From: Mucilaginibacter roseus
GTDB lineage: Bacteria; Bacteroidota; Bacteroidia; Sphingobacteriales; Sphingobacteriaceae
Assembly: GCF_021215455.1 (NCBI RefSeq)
Contig: NZ_JAJPWV010000002.1
Coordinates: 682,001-746,000, forward strand
Direction of reading: 5' to 3'
Length of the DNA: 64,000 bases
This document shows, one piece after another, positions 26,578 to 35,277 of this stretch. Position 1 is the first letter of the stretch. Each line of letters opens with the position of its first letter. A program made the position numbers and the translations under genes. The notes under the pieces were generated by a model. It searched no databases. It saw nothing but the letters and a program-made list of their open reading frames with translations, and was not told the origin of the DNA.

Positions 26578-27606
26578 TTATTGGGTTAGGGTTGTGTATA
26601 GATCAATATGTTGTTTGATTGAGTATGATAATAAGAATCGCTCTTTATCTTTTTCAGATATAGTTGAACTTGTGTTCGCCGATAATCCTTTTTCAATAGC
26701 AGCAACTACCGATTCTTCATCGGAAACATTAAAAGTAGGGAAATCAAATGCTCTTAAAACTTCTGTAATATTTCCATTTGCAGGACCAACTATATATTTA
26801 TTAAACGCCAATGATAAATAAATTACTCCTGATGTTAAATTTTCAAGTCTGGGGATCAATACAACGTCAGCCGCATTAAAAAAAAACTGAACTTTTCGGT
26901 GATGAACAAATTTAAAACCCAGCCATTGATCTGAAAACATTTTTCTTAGGATGTGTTTTACCCGTATTGATATTTTTCTTACCGGATGTTTTTTAAAAGA
27001 ATGTCTCTCAAAAAAACCCGGTATCAGTAAATATTTTTTTTTTATATTTATTTTCGAAAAAGCATTAAATATAAATTCTTTCTCTTCCTTATTTCTGATC
27101 TTACCAAAACACAAAATCACTTTTGCATCTTCTTTTATACCAAGTTCTTTACGTGCTTCTTTACGGTCCACAAAATTTGGGTAACTTGTATAAATATGAT
27201 GTGGTATTAACGAATTTAAAGTTCCTGAGCCTCTACTTACAAGATTTTCAAGGCTATATTCGCCCAAATGAACTACCGCATCCGCTGTTGAATATGAAAA
27301 ATCATATAACTCTTTAAACCTTTCGGCATCTGCTTTATTAGGCAATTCATTATGTCGTGTAACTACTATCTTAGCGCCACGACTTCTCCACATAATCATG
27401 CGGTTTTTAAATTCAATTAATTGTTGCTTTGAAGGAGCAAGCCATTTAAACAACTCTTCAGGCCACTGTATATGAATAACATCAAACATAGCTTCAGAAT
27501 TCCAAAATTCTGTAACTGAATTCACAATTTCTACTTTAGCCGCCAGCCCTTCAACAAGCTCTGTTATATACGGATTATTAGCATTAGATGTTAATAAAAC
27601 TTTCAT
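26578..27606 (-). CDS. GT-B type glycosyltransferase (GT4-like)
   Basis: 342 residues from the ATG at 27606. It starts KVLLTSNANNPYITELVEGL; FDVIHIQWPEELFKWL near residue 42 and TRHNELP near 84 are common in GT4-like proteins. AKVILCFGKIRNKEEKEFIF opens the second Rossmann domain near residue 163, and VVLIPRLENLTSGVIYLSLA near 250 matches the donor-binding region. No signal or membrane segment is present. The gene is visibly richer in A and T than its neighbours to the left, as is the gene at 28705, which suggests a separate origin for this block. It lies 3 bp after the WbsX-like gene. Confidence 0.82.
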   Translation of the reverse strand: MKVLLTSNANNPYITELVEGLAAKVEIVNSVTEFWNSEAMFDVIHIQWPEELFKWLAPSKQQLIEFKNRMIMWRSRGAKIVVTRHNELPNKADAERFKELYDFSYSTADAVVHLGEYSLENLVSRGSGTLNSLIPHHIYTSYPNFVDRKEARKELGIKEDAKVILCFGKIRNKEEKEFIFNAFSKINIKKKYLLIPGFFERHSFKKHPVRKISIRVKHILRKMFSDQWLGFKFVHHRKVQFFFNAADVVLIPRLENLTSGVIYLSLAFNKYIVGPANGNITEVLRAFDFPTFNVSDEESVVAAIEKGLSANTSSTISEKDKERFLLSYSIKQHIDLYTTLTQ

Positions 27607-27609
27607 ATA

Positions 27610-28692
27610 TCAAATCTCTACACACTTTTTCAAAACCTCCAAATATGCATTTTCCGTTTCACGGTCAGGCTCAATATAATTACCTTCTGCCCATTCGTTC
27701 CATGATTTAAGGAATGCTATACGCTGTTGTTCTGGTTTATTTTGAATTGACTTAATAACACTTTTAACATGCACCTCAAAAAGCTCAGCTGTGGAATCCA
27801 TAAGTACCACACCTCTTTTTTTGCTCCGCGGCGTATTATCCCAACGCGGTACTATGTTAGGCAAATAACCTTCAGGCAACCCGTCTGCTTCTTGCTGAGT
27901 AATAAAATCCTTGTATGATATACGGCGTGGTAAAAAGAACGAATTATACAATGGAAACTTTCTACGGGCTTTCATTTGTATGTTTCCGTATTTTTTCTTC
28001 TCAACTTGCGTAACAACCGGGCTAATCGCATTAGATACAAGTGCATCCATACTAACCTCCGACGGTTTTTTCCCATTAAGCACACCTACAAAGTAAACTC
28101 CCGGAAGCCCGTTTTGCTTTGCAAGCCTTTGCCATGTTTCAACAAAAAGCTGAATATTAAAATCTTTATCACCCGGGCGATATATTAGAAACAATGGTTT
28201 ACCATCTACAGTAAGATATCTCTTATCAAGAAAAGCAGGTAATACCGTATTAAAATGATCTTCAAAATCTTTTACGTCAGGATATTCTTGTTTTATAAGC
28301 ACAGTTCCTGGTGAACCATGCCATATACCTGACCATGTTTCATTACCCCATCCAAGACAAAATGGGAAATCGGGTTTACCAGATTGAACTACCTCATCAA
28401 AAACACGATCAAGAATACGACGGCCACGGCCAAACCAATAATGCCAGTAACAAAATGCCTCTACTCCATTTTCCTTCGCCAGTTTGGCTTGTGCTTCTCG
28501 AATCTCAGGCAAACGTAAATCGTAAAAACTTAAATCACCTGGAATAACAGGTTGTTTATGCCCTTTATAAAGAGGTTTGGCGGCCGCTACATTTATCCAC
28601 TCGGTAAACCCTTTACCCCAAAATTTATCATTTTCAGGTATTGGATAAAACTGTGGTAAATAAAATGCAATTATTCTGGCTTTTTTGTTCAT
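27610..28692 (-). CDS. WbsX-like GH99-related protein
   Basis: 360 residues from the ATG at 28692. The family is recognised by ARIIAFYLPQFYPIPENDKF, WGKGFTEWINVAAAKPLYKG, FCYWHYWFGRGRRIL near residue 90, CLGWGNETWSGIWHGSPGTV near 128 and FLKSWNEWAEGNYIEPD near 330. WbsX-like proteins occur in O-antigen and capsule loci and carry a domain related to glycoside hydrolase family 99; they are often annotated as glycosyltransferases, but their activity is not settled. Both conserved acidic positions in NETW and WNEWAEG are present. The protein has no signal peptide, so it acts in the cytoplasm. Confidence 0.88.
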   Translation of the reverse strand: MNKKARIIAFYLPQFYPIPENDKFWGKGFTEWINVAAAKPLYKGHKQPVIPGDLSFYDLRLPEIREAQAKLAKENGVEAFCYWHYWFGRGRRILDRVFDEVVQSGKPDFPFCLGWGNETWSGIWHGSPGTVLIKQEYPDVKDFEDHFNTVLPAFLDKRYLTVDGKPLFLIYRPGDKDFNIQLFVETWQRLAKQNGLPGVYFVGVLNGKKPSEVSMDALVSNAISPVVTQVEKKKYGNIQMKARRKFPLYNSFFLPRRISYKDFITQQEADGLPEGYLPNIVPRWDNTPRSKKRGVVLMDSTAELFEVHVKSVIKSIQNKPEQQRIAFLKSWNEWAEGNYIEPDRETENAYLEVLKKCVEI

Positions 28693-28704
28693 AGTAAATC
28701 AATC

Positions 28705-30096
28705 TTACAAGATACTTTTAATTTTCACAGCTTGCTTTAGCAGCGTTTCAATACTATTTTTATATGTATGCTCTCGGCTTCCGAATTGATGTTCAAGCAA
28801 TGCTTCTAACTTTTCAAGATTTTCGTTTTCGAGTACATAATCATTCTTTGTAATTTTATTTAAAAGCTCATTTTCATTATTAAACATATCATCAAGTCCT
28901 CCGTAATCAATAAAGTGCTCATCGTTATATCTAAAACACGCTTTACGTTTTAACAATGATGTAAAATATACCGTAGTTGAGTGGCATATACAAAAATCAG
29001 AACTTTGAATAAGACTTACCAACATTGATGAGTTTTGGTAAACCTCTATTAAATTGCTGCATTTATCAAATGCATAATGCTCTAGCTTATTGGTAGGATG
29101 CATTAGTACATTAAACATATACCCTGTTTGCTTAGCCACAGTTTGTGCAATACGCAACATATCCGCATTTGACTGTCTAAGTGTACTGCGTGAAAATAAT
29201 ATAACAAAACTATTTGTACGTCCCATTACACTATCATTGGCAGCAGTATAATAGTTACTTATTTGATATTCTTTTACTGAACTACCTGATAGCAATACAT
29301 TTTTACGAGAATTTCCATTAGCGTTGAACACGCTTGCAACACTATCGCCCCATCCAAGCAAATAATCAGCAGGTGAATTAAGATAATTAATAGCCGATTG
29401 TGAGTATTGGTGATCTCTATGTCGAACATAAATTCCATGCTGCATTGTAGCAGTAAGTATTTTTTTTTGCTTTGCCGATTGAACAAAAATATTTCCATAC
29501 TGCTTCATGTCTGAAAATACAATCAGCAAATTCAAATTCTCCAACAAATTAATCGAATCAATAAACCGACTTAAATCATAATAATAAAGGCATTTAGCAA
29601 GCAGCTTTATATTTTTTGCAACAGATTGCACCCTAAAAGACTGACGTATTGGAACAGCTGTCAGAGTTTTTATAATTAATGAAAACTTAGCTACTATAGC
29701 GCAAAAGGCAAATTTCCTTTTTACTTTGAAGTCTTTATCTATAGTAAATACTCTTATTGTATAATCATCTAATTGATTTAAAACGTTATCGCATTGCTTT
29801 AAATAATCCCCACGGTTATCATCATCCATTACAAAGCCTATAATTAGGTTGTTTGATTGCTTGCCTGTTCGTTCAGTGATCGATATAGGTATGTTTTGAC
29901 TTTTATATAGTATATTTTTAAGTAGAGATTTAAATTCAGCCTTTAGCGAGAATTTTTTACCTTCTCCATCTATATGATGTAAATGAGATAGCTCATTTGC
30001 AATTATCCCACCATAATTATATCCACGGAAAGTAACGCGTTTCCATTTCTCCCAGTGGGGAAGAAACTTGTCTTTATATTCTTTTCCGATGATCAT
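28705..30096 (-). CDS. Putative GT-B glycosyltransferase with HP motif
   Basis: 463 residues from the ATG at 30096. I cannot assign a family with certainty. Visible features are LLIVFSDMKQYGNIF, TMQHGIYVRH with His220, YLLGWGDSVASVF, then VLMHPTNK with an HP pair at about 333-334 and DFCICHSTTVYFTSLLKRKA near 375. The order QHG, WG, HP, then a Ser/Thr-rich helix recalls capsule transferases such as polysialyltransferases, KpsS-like and CDP-glycerol transferases. HP is a CMP-binding motif in bacterial sialyltransferases. It follows a cytidylyltransferase gene by 36 bp. The gene is AT-rich compared with most of the locus. Confidence 0.6.
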   Translation of the reverse strand: MIIGKEYKDKFLPHWEKWKRVTFRGYNYGGIIANELSHLHHIDGEGKKFSLKAEFKSLLKNILYKSQNIPISITERTGKQSNNLIIGFVMDDDNRGDYLKQCDNVLNQLDDYTIRVFTIDKDFKVKRKFAFCAIVAKFSLIIKTLTAVPIRQSFRVQSVAKNIKLLAKCLYYYDLSRFIDSINLLENLNLLIVFSDMKQYGNIFVQSAKQKKILTATMQHGIYVRHRDHQYSQSAINYLNSPADYLLGWGDSVASVFNANGNSRKNVLLSGSSVKEYQISNYYTAANDSVMGRTNSFVILFSRSTLRQSNADMLRIAQTVAKQTGYMFNVLMHPTNKLEHYAFDKCSNLIEVYQNSSMLVSLIQSSDFCICHSTTVYFTSLLKRKACFRYNDEHFIDYGGLDDMFNNENELLNKITKNDYVLENENLEKLEALLEHQFGSREHTYKNSIETLLKQAVKIKSIL

Positions 30097-30132
30097 GGTT
30101 TGTATGGGTAGTTGCTTGCTGTATGTTGTCGT

Positions 30133-30852
30133 TTACGAATCCAGTATGTCCTTTTTAGCTTGATAAAGGGCGCGGGCCATTTCAAGGTCTACGGGCTCGT
30201 CTATGTCTATTGAGCGCCATTTTTCCATTTCTACGTAACCGCATTTTGGGCCGATACGGCCAATGGAAAACAATATATCACGCTTGGTGGCGTAGATGGC
30301 TTTATTTTCTGCCCATTGGTTCCATGATTCCTTTTGGCGAGGCATGCGTTTGTTAGGATCGTAATTGCGTGGCTCAACGGTTGTGCCTTCGTCGGTTACG
30401 CTCCACAAGTAACGGGTATCATAGTATAAGCTTAATGCCGAATCATATCCTTGATTTTTCACCAAATCAATAGCGGCATCAATGGCCGATACATTACGCA
30501 GCGGTGCTGTTGGATATAACAATACCACGATATCGACATGCTTATCCGGGTTAGCTTCTTCAAATTGCTCAACAGTCCACTTCAGCAGTAAATCAACTTC
30601 CTGCAATATCTGGTCGTGGGCATACATATCCGGACGGGTCATGGTATTGGCGCCCCACTTTTCAGCTACCTGGCGGATTTCCTCATCTTCGCTGTTAACA
30701 ATATATTCGTCGATCAACGCGGCTTTCTTAGCTTGTGTAATGGTATGCGCAACAAGTGGCTTGCCACCTAAATCGATAATATTTTTACGCGGAACGCCTT
30801 TTGAACCTCCTCTTGCCGGTGTAATGGCCAGTACTATTGATTTCTTCTCCAT
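30133..30852 (-). CDS. CMP-sugar synthetase homologue (acylneuraminate cytidylyltransferase family)
   Basis: 239 residues from the ATG at 30852. The CTP-binding start is AITPARGGSKGVPRKNIIDL with Arg14 and Lys19, followed by GKPLVAHTITQAKKA. VVLLYPTAPLRNVSAIDAAI near residue 110 is the LQPTSPLR block and is closer to classical NeuA than the other copy in this locus. CGYVEMEKWRSIDIDEPVDL near the C-terminus carries the Asp pair that holds the sugar and metal. It would make a CMP-activated sugar. It lies between an Ldh-type dehydrogenase and a putative HP-motif transferase. No NeuB or KdsA is nearby. Confidence 0.9.
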   Translation of the reverse strand: MEKKSIVLAITPARGGSKGVPRKNIIDLGGKPLVAHTITQAKKAALIDEYIVNSEDEEIRQVAEKWGANTMTRPDMYAHDQILQEVDLLLKWTVEQFEEANPDKHVDIVVLLYPTAPLRNVSAIDAAIDLVKNQGYDSALSLYYDTRYLWSVTDEGTTVEPRNYDPNKRMPRQKESWNQWAENKAIYATKRDILFSIGRIGPKCGYVEMEKWRSIDIDEPVDLEMARALYQAKKDILDS

Positions 30853-30868
30853 GTCAAGAATGTGTATA

Positions 30869-31942
30869 TCAGTTTAAAATTATCTCATGAATTCCGGTTA
30901 CATTCAATTCATCAGCAACCGATTGTAACGATGCAAAAATTTCGGGCTCCAGAGGTATGCCTGATGCAGAACGTTCAGCGCTGATCAGTTTCTCCGGATC
31001 GCCGGGTGCCATGATAGCGCGACCATCAACAGATGGTAAAGCACGCAAACGTTCCATTTCTTCCTGTAATTCCTGCGCAAATGCATGTAACGGCCTGAAA
31101 CGGTTGATATCAAAAACCAAATAAAACTGCCCAAGCAGCCTCTTGCCCGATATATCGGAGCCGTACATAGCACTAACCTGATCGCCGTTAGGCATGCCGC
31201 ACAACACACCGCACAATATATCAACCAGCAAAGCAATGCCGAAACCCTTGTAATCACCAAACGGCACCAGCAATTCGGCGATTTTAGCATCGGTAGTAAT
31301 GTTGCCATCTTTGTCAGCAGCTACGCCTTCAGGTAAAGCAAGCCCTAATTGACGGTACAGCTGTATTTTATTTCCGGTGATCTGCGTAGTTGCAGCATCG
31401 TAACACAGCGGCTCTTCGTTTTGCAACGGGAAGGCATAGCAAAATGGGTTAGTGCCCAAAAATGCTTTTTTTGATCCTGTAGGAATAAGTCGTGGAGTAG
31501 TGTTAGTTACTGCCAGGGCGAAAAATCCTTTCTTAGCCGCCTGGATAGTGTAGTACGCCAACATACCGCAGTGCGATGAATTGGTAACGGTTACCCCTGC
31601 CATACCCTGTACAGCGGCTATTTCCATAGCCTTGTCAATAGCTGTTTGTCCTGCCGGGAAACCCAGTGCATGGTCTGCATTAATGATTCCTGTTGCCGGT
31701 CCTGTTTGTTCAAACTCGAACTTCGGCGACGGTGTTAAGCGCCCTGCCTTTAAAGCCTTTACATAATGGGGCAATAAACGTATTCCATGCGAATCAACAC
31801 CACGCAATGATGCCTGCACTAAACCCTCGGCAGCGGTGCGCGACGAAAGCTCATCAAAACCCGCAGCTAACAGCAGCTTTTGTGCAAAAGCTTCAAGAGC
31901 CGCGGCATTTACATTGATTGCTGATTCTGTTACGTTCTCCAT
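30869..31942 (-). CDS. Ldh-family (malate/L-lactate type) NAD(P) oxidoreductase
   Basis: 357 residues from the ATG at 31942. It belongs to the type 2 malate/L-lactate/ureidoglycolate dehydrogenase family: LVQASLRGVDSHGIRLLPHY near residue 45, VTVTNSSHCGMLAYYTIQAA near 115 with the conserved His, TNTTPRLIPTGSKKAFLGTN near 150, and GDYKGFGIALLVDILCGVL near 230. Relatives use 2-hydroxyacids or 2-keto acids, including delta-1-piperideine-2-carboxylate. It overlaps the upstream glycosyltransferase gene by one base and lies 16 bp before the cytidylyltransferase gene. Its substrate in this locus is probably an acid later linked to CMP; that is inference. Confidence 0.88.
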   Translation of the reverse strand: MENVTESAINVNAAALEAFAQKLLLAAGFDELSSRTAAEGLVQASLRGVDSHGIRLLPHYVKALKAGRLTPSPKFEFEQTGPATGIINADHALGFPAGQTAIDKAMEIAAVQGMAGVTVTNSSHCGMLAYYTIQAAKKGFFALAVTNTTPRLIPTGSKKAFLGTNPFCYAFPLQNEEPLCYDAATTQITGNKIQLYRQLGLALPEGVAADKDGNITTDAKIAELLVPFGDYKGFGIALLVDILCGVLCGMPNGDQVSAMYGSDISGKRLLGQFYLVFDINRFRPLHAFAQELQEEMERLRALPSVDGRAIMAPGDPEKLISAERSASGIPLEPEIFASLQSVADELNVTGIHEIILN

Positions 31943-32811
31943 TATGGTTTCGGATATGTTTTAAGGCCATTAACGGCCATAAATTCTTTAATAATTTCCT
32001 CGTTCTCTAAAAAGTAGTTAAGCCCTTTCCAGTTGTACTGGTTAATAACTGCGTTTGATTTACCGGTTTTAAATACTTCGGTATCTTCACAATTGGCGCC
32101 GCTACCATCAAGCCCGATATTGTCAATTACAGCTTCCTTAGGGTAAACTGCAAAGGTTGATGTGAGGTAGTGCAGCAAAATCCAGCTCACACTCCATATA
32201 TCTACTTGGCCTTTCAAAAATTTTTCGGATTTCGAGAGGATGGCCATATCGCTTGAAAAATCCTCTATCAAAAAACCGATGGTATCAAATAATGAAACCA
32301 CCTTAGCCAGGTCAACCTCATATTGCTGCCACCTGTCGGCCCAGGTTGCCCAGCCCCATGTTGAAAAGCGGTTGAGCAACAATAAATCGGCTTCCGGATC
32401 AAATATAAAGTTACAATTCGGAAACAGGTAGCCGCAAAGGCTGCGTATCTTCTTGTTCTCCTTAAGTTCGGTAAGGCCTTGCCTGAAAAATTCATAGCCT
32501 CCCGGTCTTAATACACAATCATCCTCAAGCAATATAGCGGCATCAGCTCCATCGGCAAATGCGTCGCTCATCGCTGTCCGTACACTTTTTGCCAAACCAA
32601 ACTTTTCGGTACGCTGCGTAAGCGTAATGTTCAGTCCTTTAAAGTTGTGTACAATGTCAAGTATCTTTTTTTGGTTCTCGATCACTTCGGGTTTATCCGA
32701 GTAATCCAGGTAGGCTTTAACGTGTGGTATACCGTTGGCTGCCAATCCTTCAAGCGTACTTAACGTGTGCTCCGGACGATTGTACATCAGAAGTAACAAG
32801 TCAATCCTCAT
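31942..32811 (-). CDS. Glycosyltransferase (GT-A, GT2/GT13-like)
   Basis: 289 residues from the ATG at 32811. It begins IDLLLLMYNRPEHTLSTLEG. LAKSVRTAMSDAFADGADAA near residue 75 is followed by ILLEDDCVLRPGGYEFF, whose EDD is the metal site. LLLNRFSTWGWATWADRWQQ near 150 is a motif of a Bacteroidota and cyanobacterial branch of GT-A transferases from polysaccharide loci. There is no membrane segment. It overlaps both neighbours by one base, so three genes (32811-34046, this one, 30869-31942) are tightly coupled. Confidence 0.82.
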   Translation of the reverse strand: MRIDLLLLMYNRPEHTLSTLEGLAANGIPHVKAYLDYSDKPEVIENQKKILDIVHNFKGLNITLTQRTEKFGLAKSVRTAMSDAFADGADAAILLEDDCVLRPGGYEFFRQGLTELKENKKIRSLCGYLFPNCNFIFDPEADLLLLNRFSTWGWATWADRWQQYEVDLAKVVSLFDTIGFLIEDFSSDMAILSKSEKFLKGQVDIWSVSWILLHYLTSTFAVYPKEAVIDNIGLDGSGANCEDTEVFKTGKSNAVINQYNWKGLNYFLENEEIIKEFMAVNGLKTYPKP

Positions 32812-34046
32812 TACCCATTGAAGTTAGGATTCGGAATTATATAAGCATGACCAACCTGGTGCAACGGCTTTGGCGGGTTATGCATTTCATCAATATATTT
32901 TATTCCTTCTTCCAAACCTTGCAAACGTATTGCCGGCTCAATCAAATGTTCTTCTATAAACGCGCTTGCACCGGCTTTAATCAACTCAATAACCTCTTTA
33001 CGGTTACGGATGTTACCCACCCCGCGAGACATCATAATGTTCAAGCCTGAAAACTGGATCAGATCTTTATTTAACAGGATGTAATGCGAACCGAAACCGA
33101 AAGGTATACAGTGCGTTGACGGGCTCAGGATGTTTTTGTTATCCCATATAGGCGCAGTATTGCCTGATGAGCTATCGAACAGTAAGTTACAGCCACGGCC
33201 ACCAAAATGCGCTTTCATTTTTTTCGCAATGTCTTCAATGCTGCTGTTCAGTTCGTGCCTGAAACCAAGGCTTTGCTGCTTGTTATTCAGCTCTCCTACT
33301 ATCTCTTCAGGTAGTACATAAGTTTCGATTGATTCCGGATCAATAGCTTTAATTACTGCCAAACGCTCCTCTGATGAATCAAGCACAAAAATTCTTGACT
33401 CCGGACAGGTGCGGTTGTGTATGTAAGCGGCAATCAAGCCTGAAAAACCCGACCCTACCAGTAATAACCTGCGCATACGTAATGAATCGGCATGGCGGGT
33501 AAGCGCGTTACGCACATCGGCAATCAAGAAGCCGAACATAAATGGCATTAATTGCTGTATGGTTGGGTTTTCGTGTTTACGATAGCATATTTCATAAGAA
33601 TATTTAGGTAACACCACATACTTAGCGTATGAGCCATCGTAGCTGTGTTTACCATGGCCTATAATGGTGCTTTCACCATAATCGCACTCGGTATAACGGT
33701 GTAAAACGGTACAGGCGTAACAATCGTAATGCTCGCAAGGTACATGGCCAAAAACAGTTACATAATCACCTTCGGCTATTTCGCGCGCGTCAGCATTTGA
33801 GCGGATAACACGGCCAACACCGCCGTTACCAAAAACAAACTCATCATCAATCATAAACTCATCACGACGAGGGTGTATACCATCCGGGTGCGAGGCCAGC
33901 CAAAAGCTTCCGTGCATAGGTATGGCAAGCATTTCAACTAAAATTTCACCCTGCCTTAATTCCGGAACACTGGCTTCTTCCAACGTAGTTTTAAGCGTTT
34001 TTTGCTCTTTGTTTAACCAGCGTGTAGTGATCTGTAAGTTTCTCAT
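32811..34046 (-). CDS. MDR-family alcohol dehydrogenase lacking the usual zinc site
   Basis: 411 residues from the ATG at 34046. It has the medium-chain dehydrogenase layout: a GroES-like N-terminal domain, then the Rossmann motif LLLVGSGFSGLIAAYI near residue 190 and VLDSSEERLAVIKAID. The region that normally reads GHExxG is FGNGGVGRVIRSN, and the usual catalytic Cys is absent from MLAIPMHGSFWL, so the catalytic zinc is probably missing. A Cys cluster, CEHYDCYACTVLHRYTEC near 105-122, could hold the structural zinc. It is longer than most members (about 340-370). It is the first gene of a coupled trio. The substrate is unknown. Confidence 0.75.
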   Translation of the reverse strand: MRNLQITTRWLNKEQKTLKTTLEEASVPELRQGEILVEMLAIPMHGSFWLASHPDGIHPRRDEFMIDDEFVFGNGGVGRVIRSNADAREIAEGDYVTVFGHVPCEHYDCYACTVLHRYTECDYGESTIIGHGKHSYDGSYAKYVVLPKYSYEICYRKHENPTIQQLMPFMFGFLIADVRNALTRHADSLRMRRLLLVGSGFSGLIAAYIHNRTCPESRIFVLDSSEERLAVIKAIDPESIETYVLPEEIVGELNNKQQSLGFRHELNSSIEDIAKKMKAHFGGRGCNLLFDSSSGNTAPIWDNKNILSPSTHCIPFGFGSHYILLNKDLIQFSGLNIMMSRGVGNIRNRKEVIELIKAGASAFIEEHLIEPAIRLQGLEEGIKYIDEMHNPPKPLHQVGHAYIIPNPNFNG

Positions 34047-34118
34047 CTGAATTTATTCAATTTGATTACAATTGTTTTATACTATTATTATCACCTCTCA
34101 CTTATCTCCACTAATTTA

Positions 34119-35255
34119 TTACCTGATTATAGGTGTGGCGGGCACCGCAGTACCCGGCTTCTCTTCTTTAAAATATTTATCGCGCAGCGTAAGGAACGGC
34201 TTTTCAACAAACCTGTACAGATAACTTGATATAATTAAGTTAAGCGCGAAAAACAGCACAAAGAATATGAGTGAATATATACCGCCTTTTAGCCCGAATT
34301 CTTCTTCAACCTTGTTGAGTACGTATACTACCGGAAAGTTTATTAGGTAGATTGAATATGACCATAGCGAAATTTTATATATAGCGGTATAAACAAAGTT
34401 TGAACTTTTTGTTTTTAAATTATTGCAAGCCGGTAAAAACAAGGCGAATGCAATGGTCATCACGGTAAGGAAGAATACCTGTATAACCGGGTTAACACCT
34501 TCCATAGCGTTATTATTTAAATAGAAAACAAACAGGCCGGCGGCTATAACCGCGCCTATGATGGCGCCCGGGCCAACCAGTTTCTCATAGGTTTTACGGT
34601 GATAAAATTTCAGGAAGGCAACAAAAACACCGGTCATCATGGCATCAAGCCTGCTGATTACGATCATCCTGGTTTGCCAGAAATAATAGTGTTTAACCGT
34701 TAAGCAGTAAAAGCGGAAACCAATTGGCACTATAATGAACAGCAGCGTTGCAGTTAAGAATGCATTACGTATGCTGAACTTAAATACGTATCTGAAGAAG
34801 AGCACAGCCAGCGGGTAGAACATATAAAACCACTCCTCGATACATAAACTCCATGATACGTTGAAGAATGATGGTTTAACCCAGGCAAAGTTTTGCAGAA
34901 ACACGAAGTACCAGCTCAAATGCTGGATGCGTATATGCGGCGGCTTAAGTAAAAGCACGCAGGCAATGTTAATAAAAATGAAAAGATAATAGTTAGGCAG
35001 CGTACGCATCCACCGGCGTACCCAAAAGGTTTTGAGAGAACCACCTGTAGCTTCCTTTTCAAACGTTTTGATGAGTATACCGCCAATCAGGAAACCACTA
35101 AGTACAAAGAAAAGCTCCACACCCCAAAAGCCCAGCACAGTAATACTTTGCTGATCGGCAATGGGCAGGTAAAACCGAGCATGACTGAACAGCACAAACA
35201 GTATCGCTATGCAGCGCATCAGGTCCAGTCCAAAAATTCTTTCGTTCTTATTCAT
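34119..35255 (-). CDS. Acyltransferase 3 family membrane protein
   Basis: 378 residues. The start is the ATG at 35255; the in-frame TTG at 35261 is less likely. Motifs are NERIFGLDLMRCIAILFVLF then SHARFY with the conserved His, VELFFVLSGFLIGGILIKTF near residue 45, RRWMRTLPNYYLFIFINI near 80, and WSLCIEEWFYMFYPLAVLFF near 140. About ten membrane helices follow, with WSYSIYLINFPVVYVLN near 315. It probably acetylates a sugar of the polysaccharide at the inner membrane. It shares its family, but little sequence, with the protein at 11910-13040, so the two may act on different positions. Confidence 0.9.
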   Translation of the reverse strand: MNKNERIFGLDLMRCIAILFVLFSHARFYLPIADQQSITVLGFWGVELFFVLSGFLIGGILIKTFEKEATGGSLKTFWVRRWMRTLPNYYLFIFINIACVLLLKPPHIRIQHLSWYFVFLQNFAWVKPSFFNVSWSLCIEEWFYMFYPLAVLFFRYVFKFSIRNAFLTATLLFIIVPIGFRFYCLTVKHYYFWQTRMIVISRLDAMMTGVFVAFLKFYHRKTYEKLVGPGAIIGAVIAAGLFVFYLNNNAMEGVNPVIQVFFLTVMTIAFALFLPACNNLKTKSSNFVYTAIYKISLWSYSIYLINFPVVYVLNKVEEEFGLKGGIYSLIFFVLFFALNLIISSYLYRFVEKPFLTLRDKYFKEEKPGTAVPATPIIR

Positions 35256-35277
35256 CTGCAAATATTATAACCGGGTC

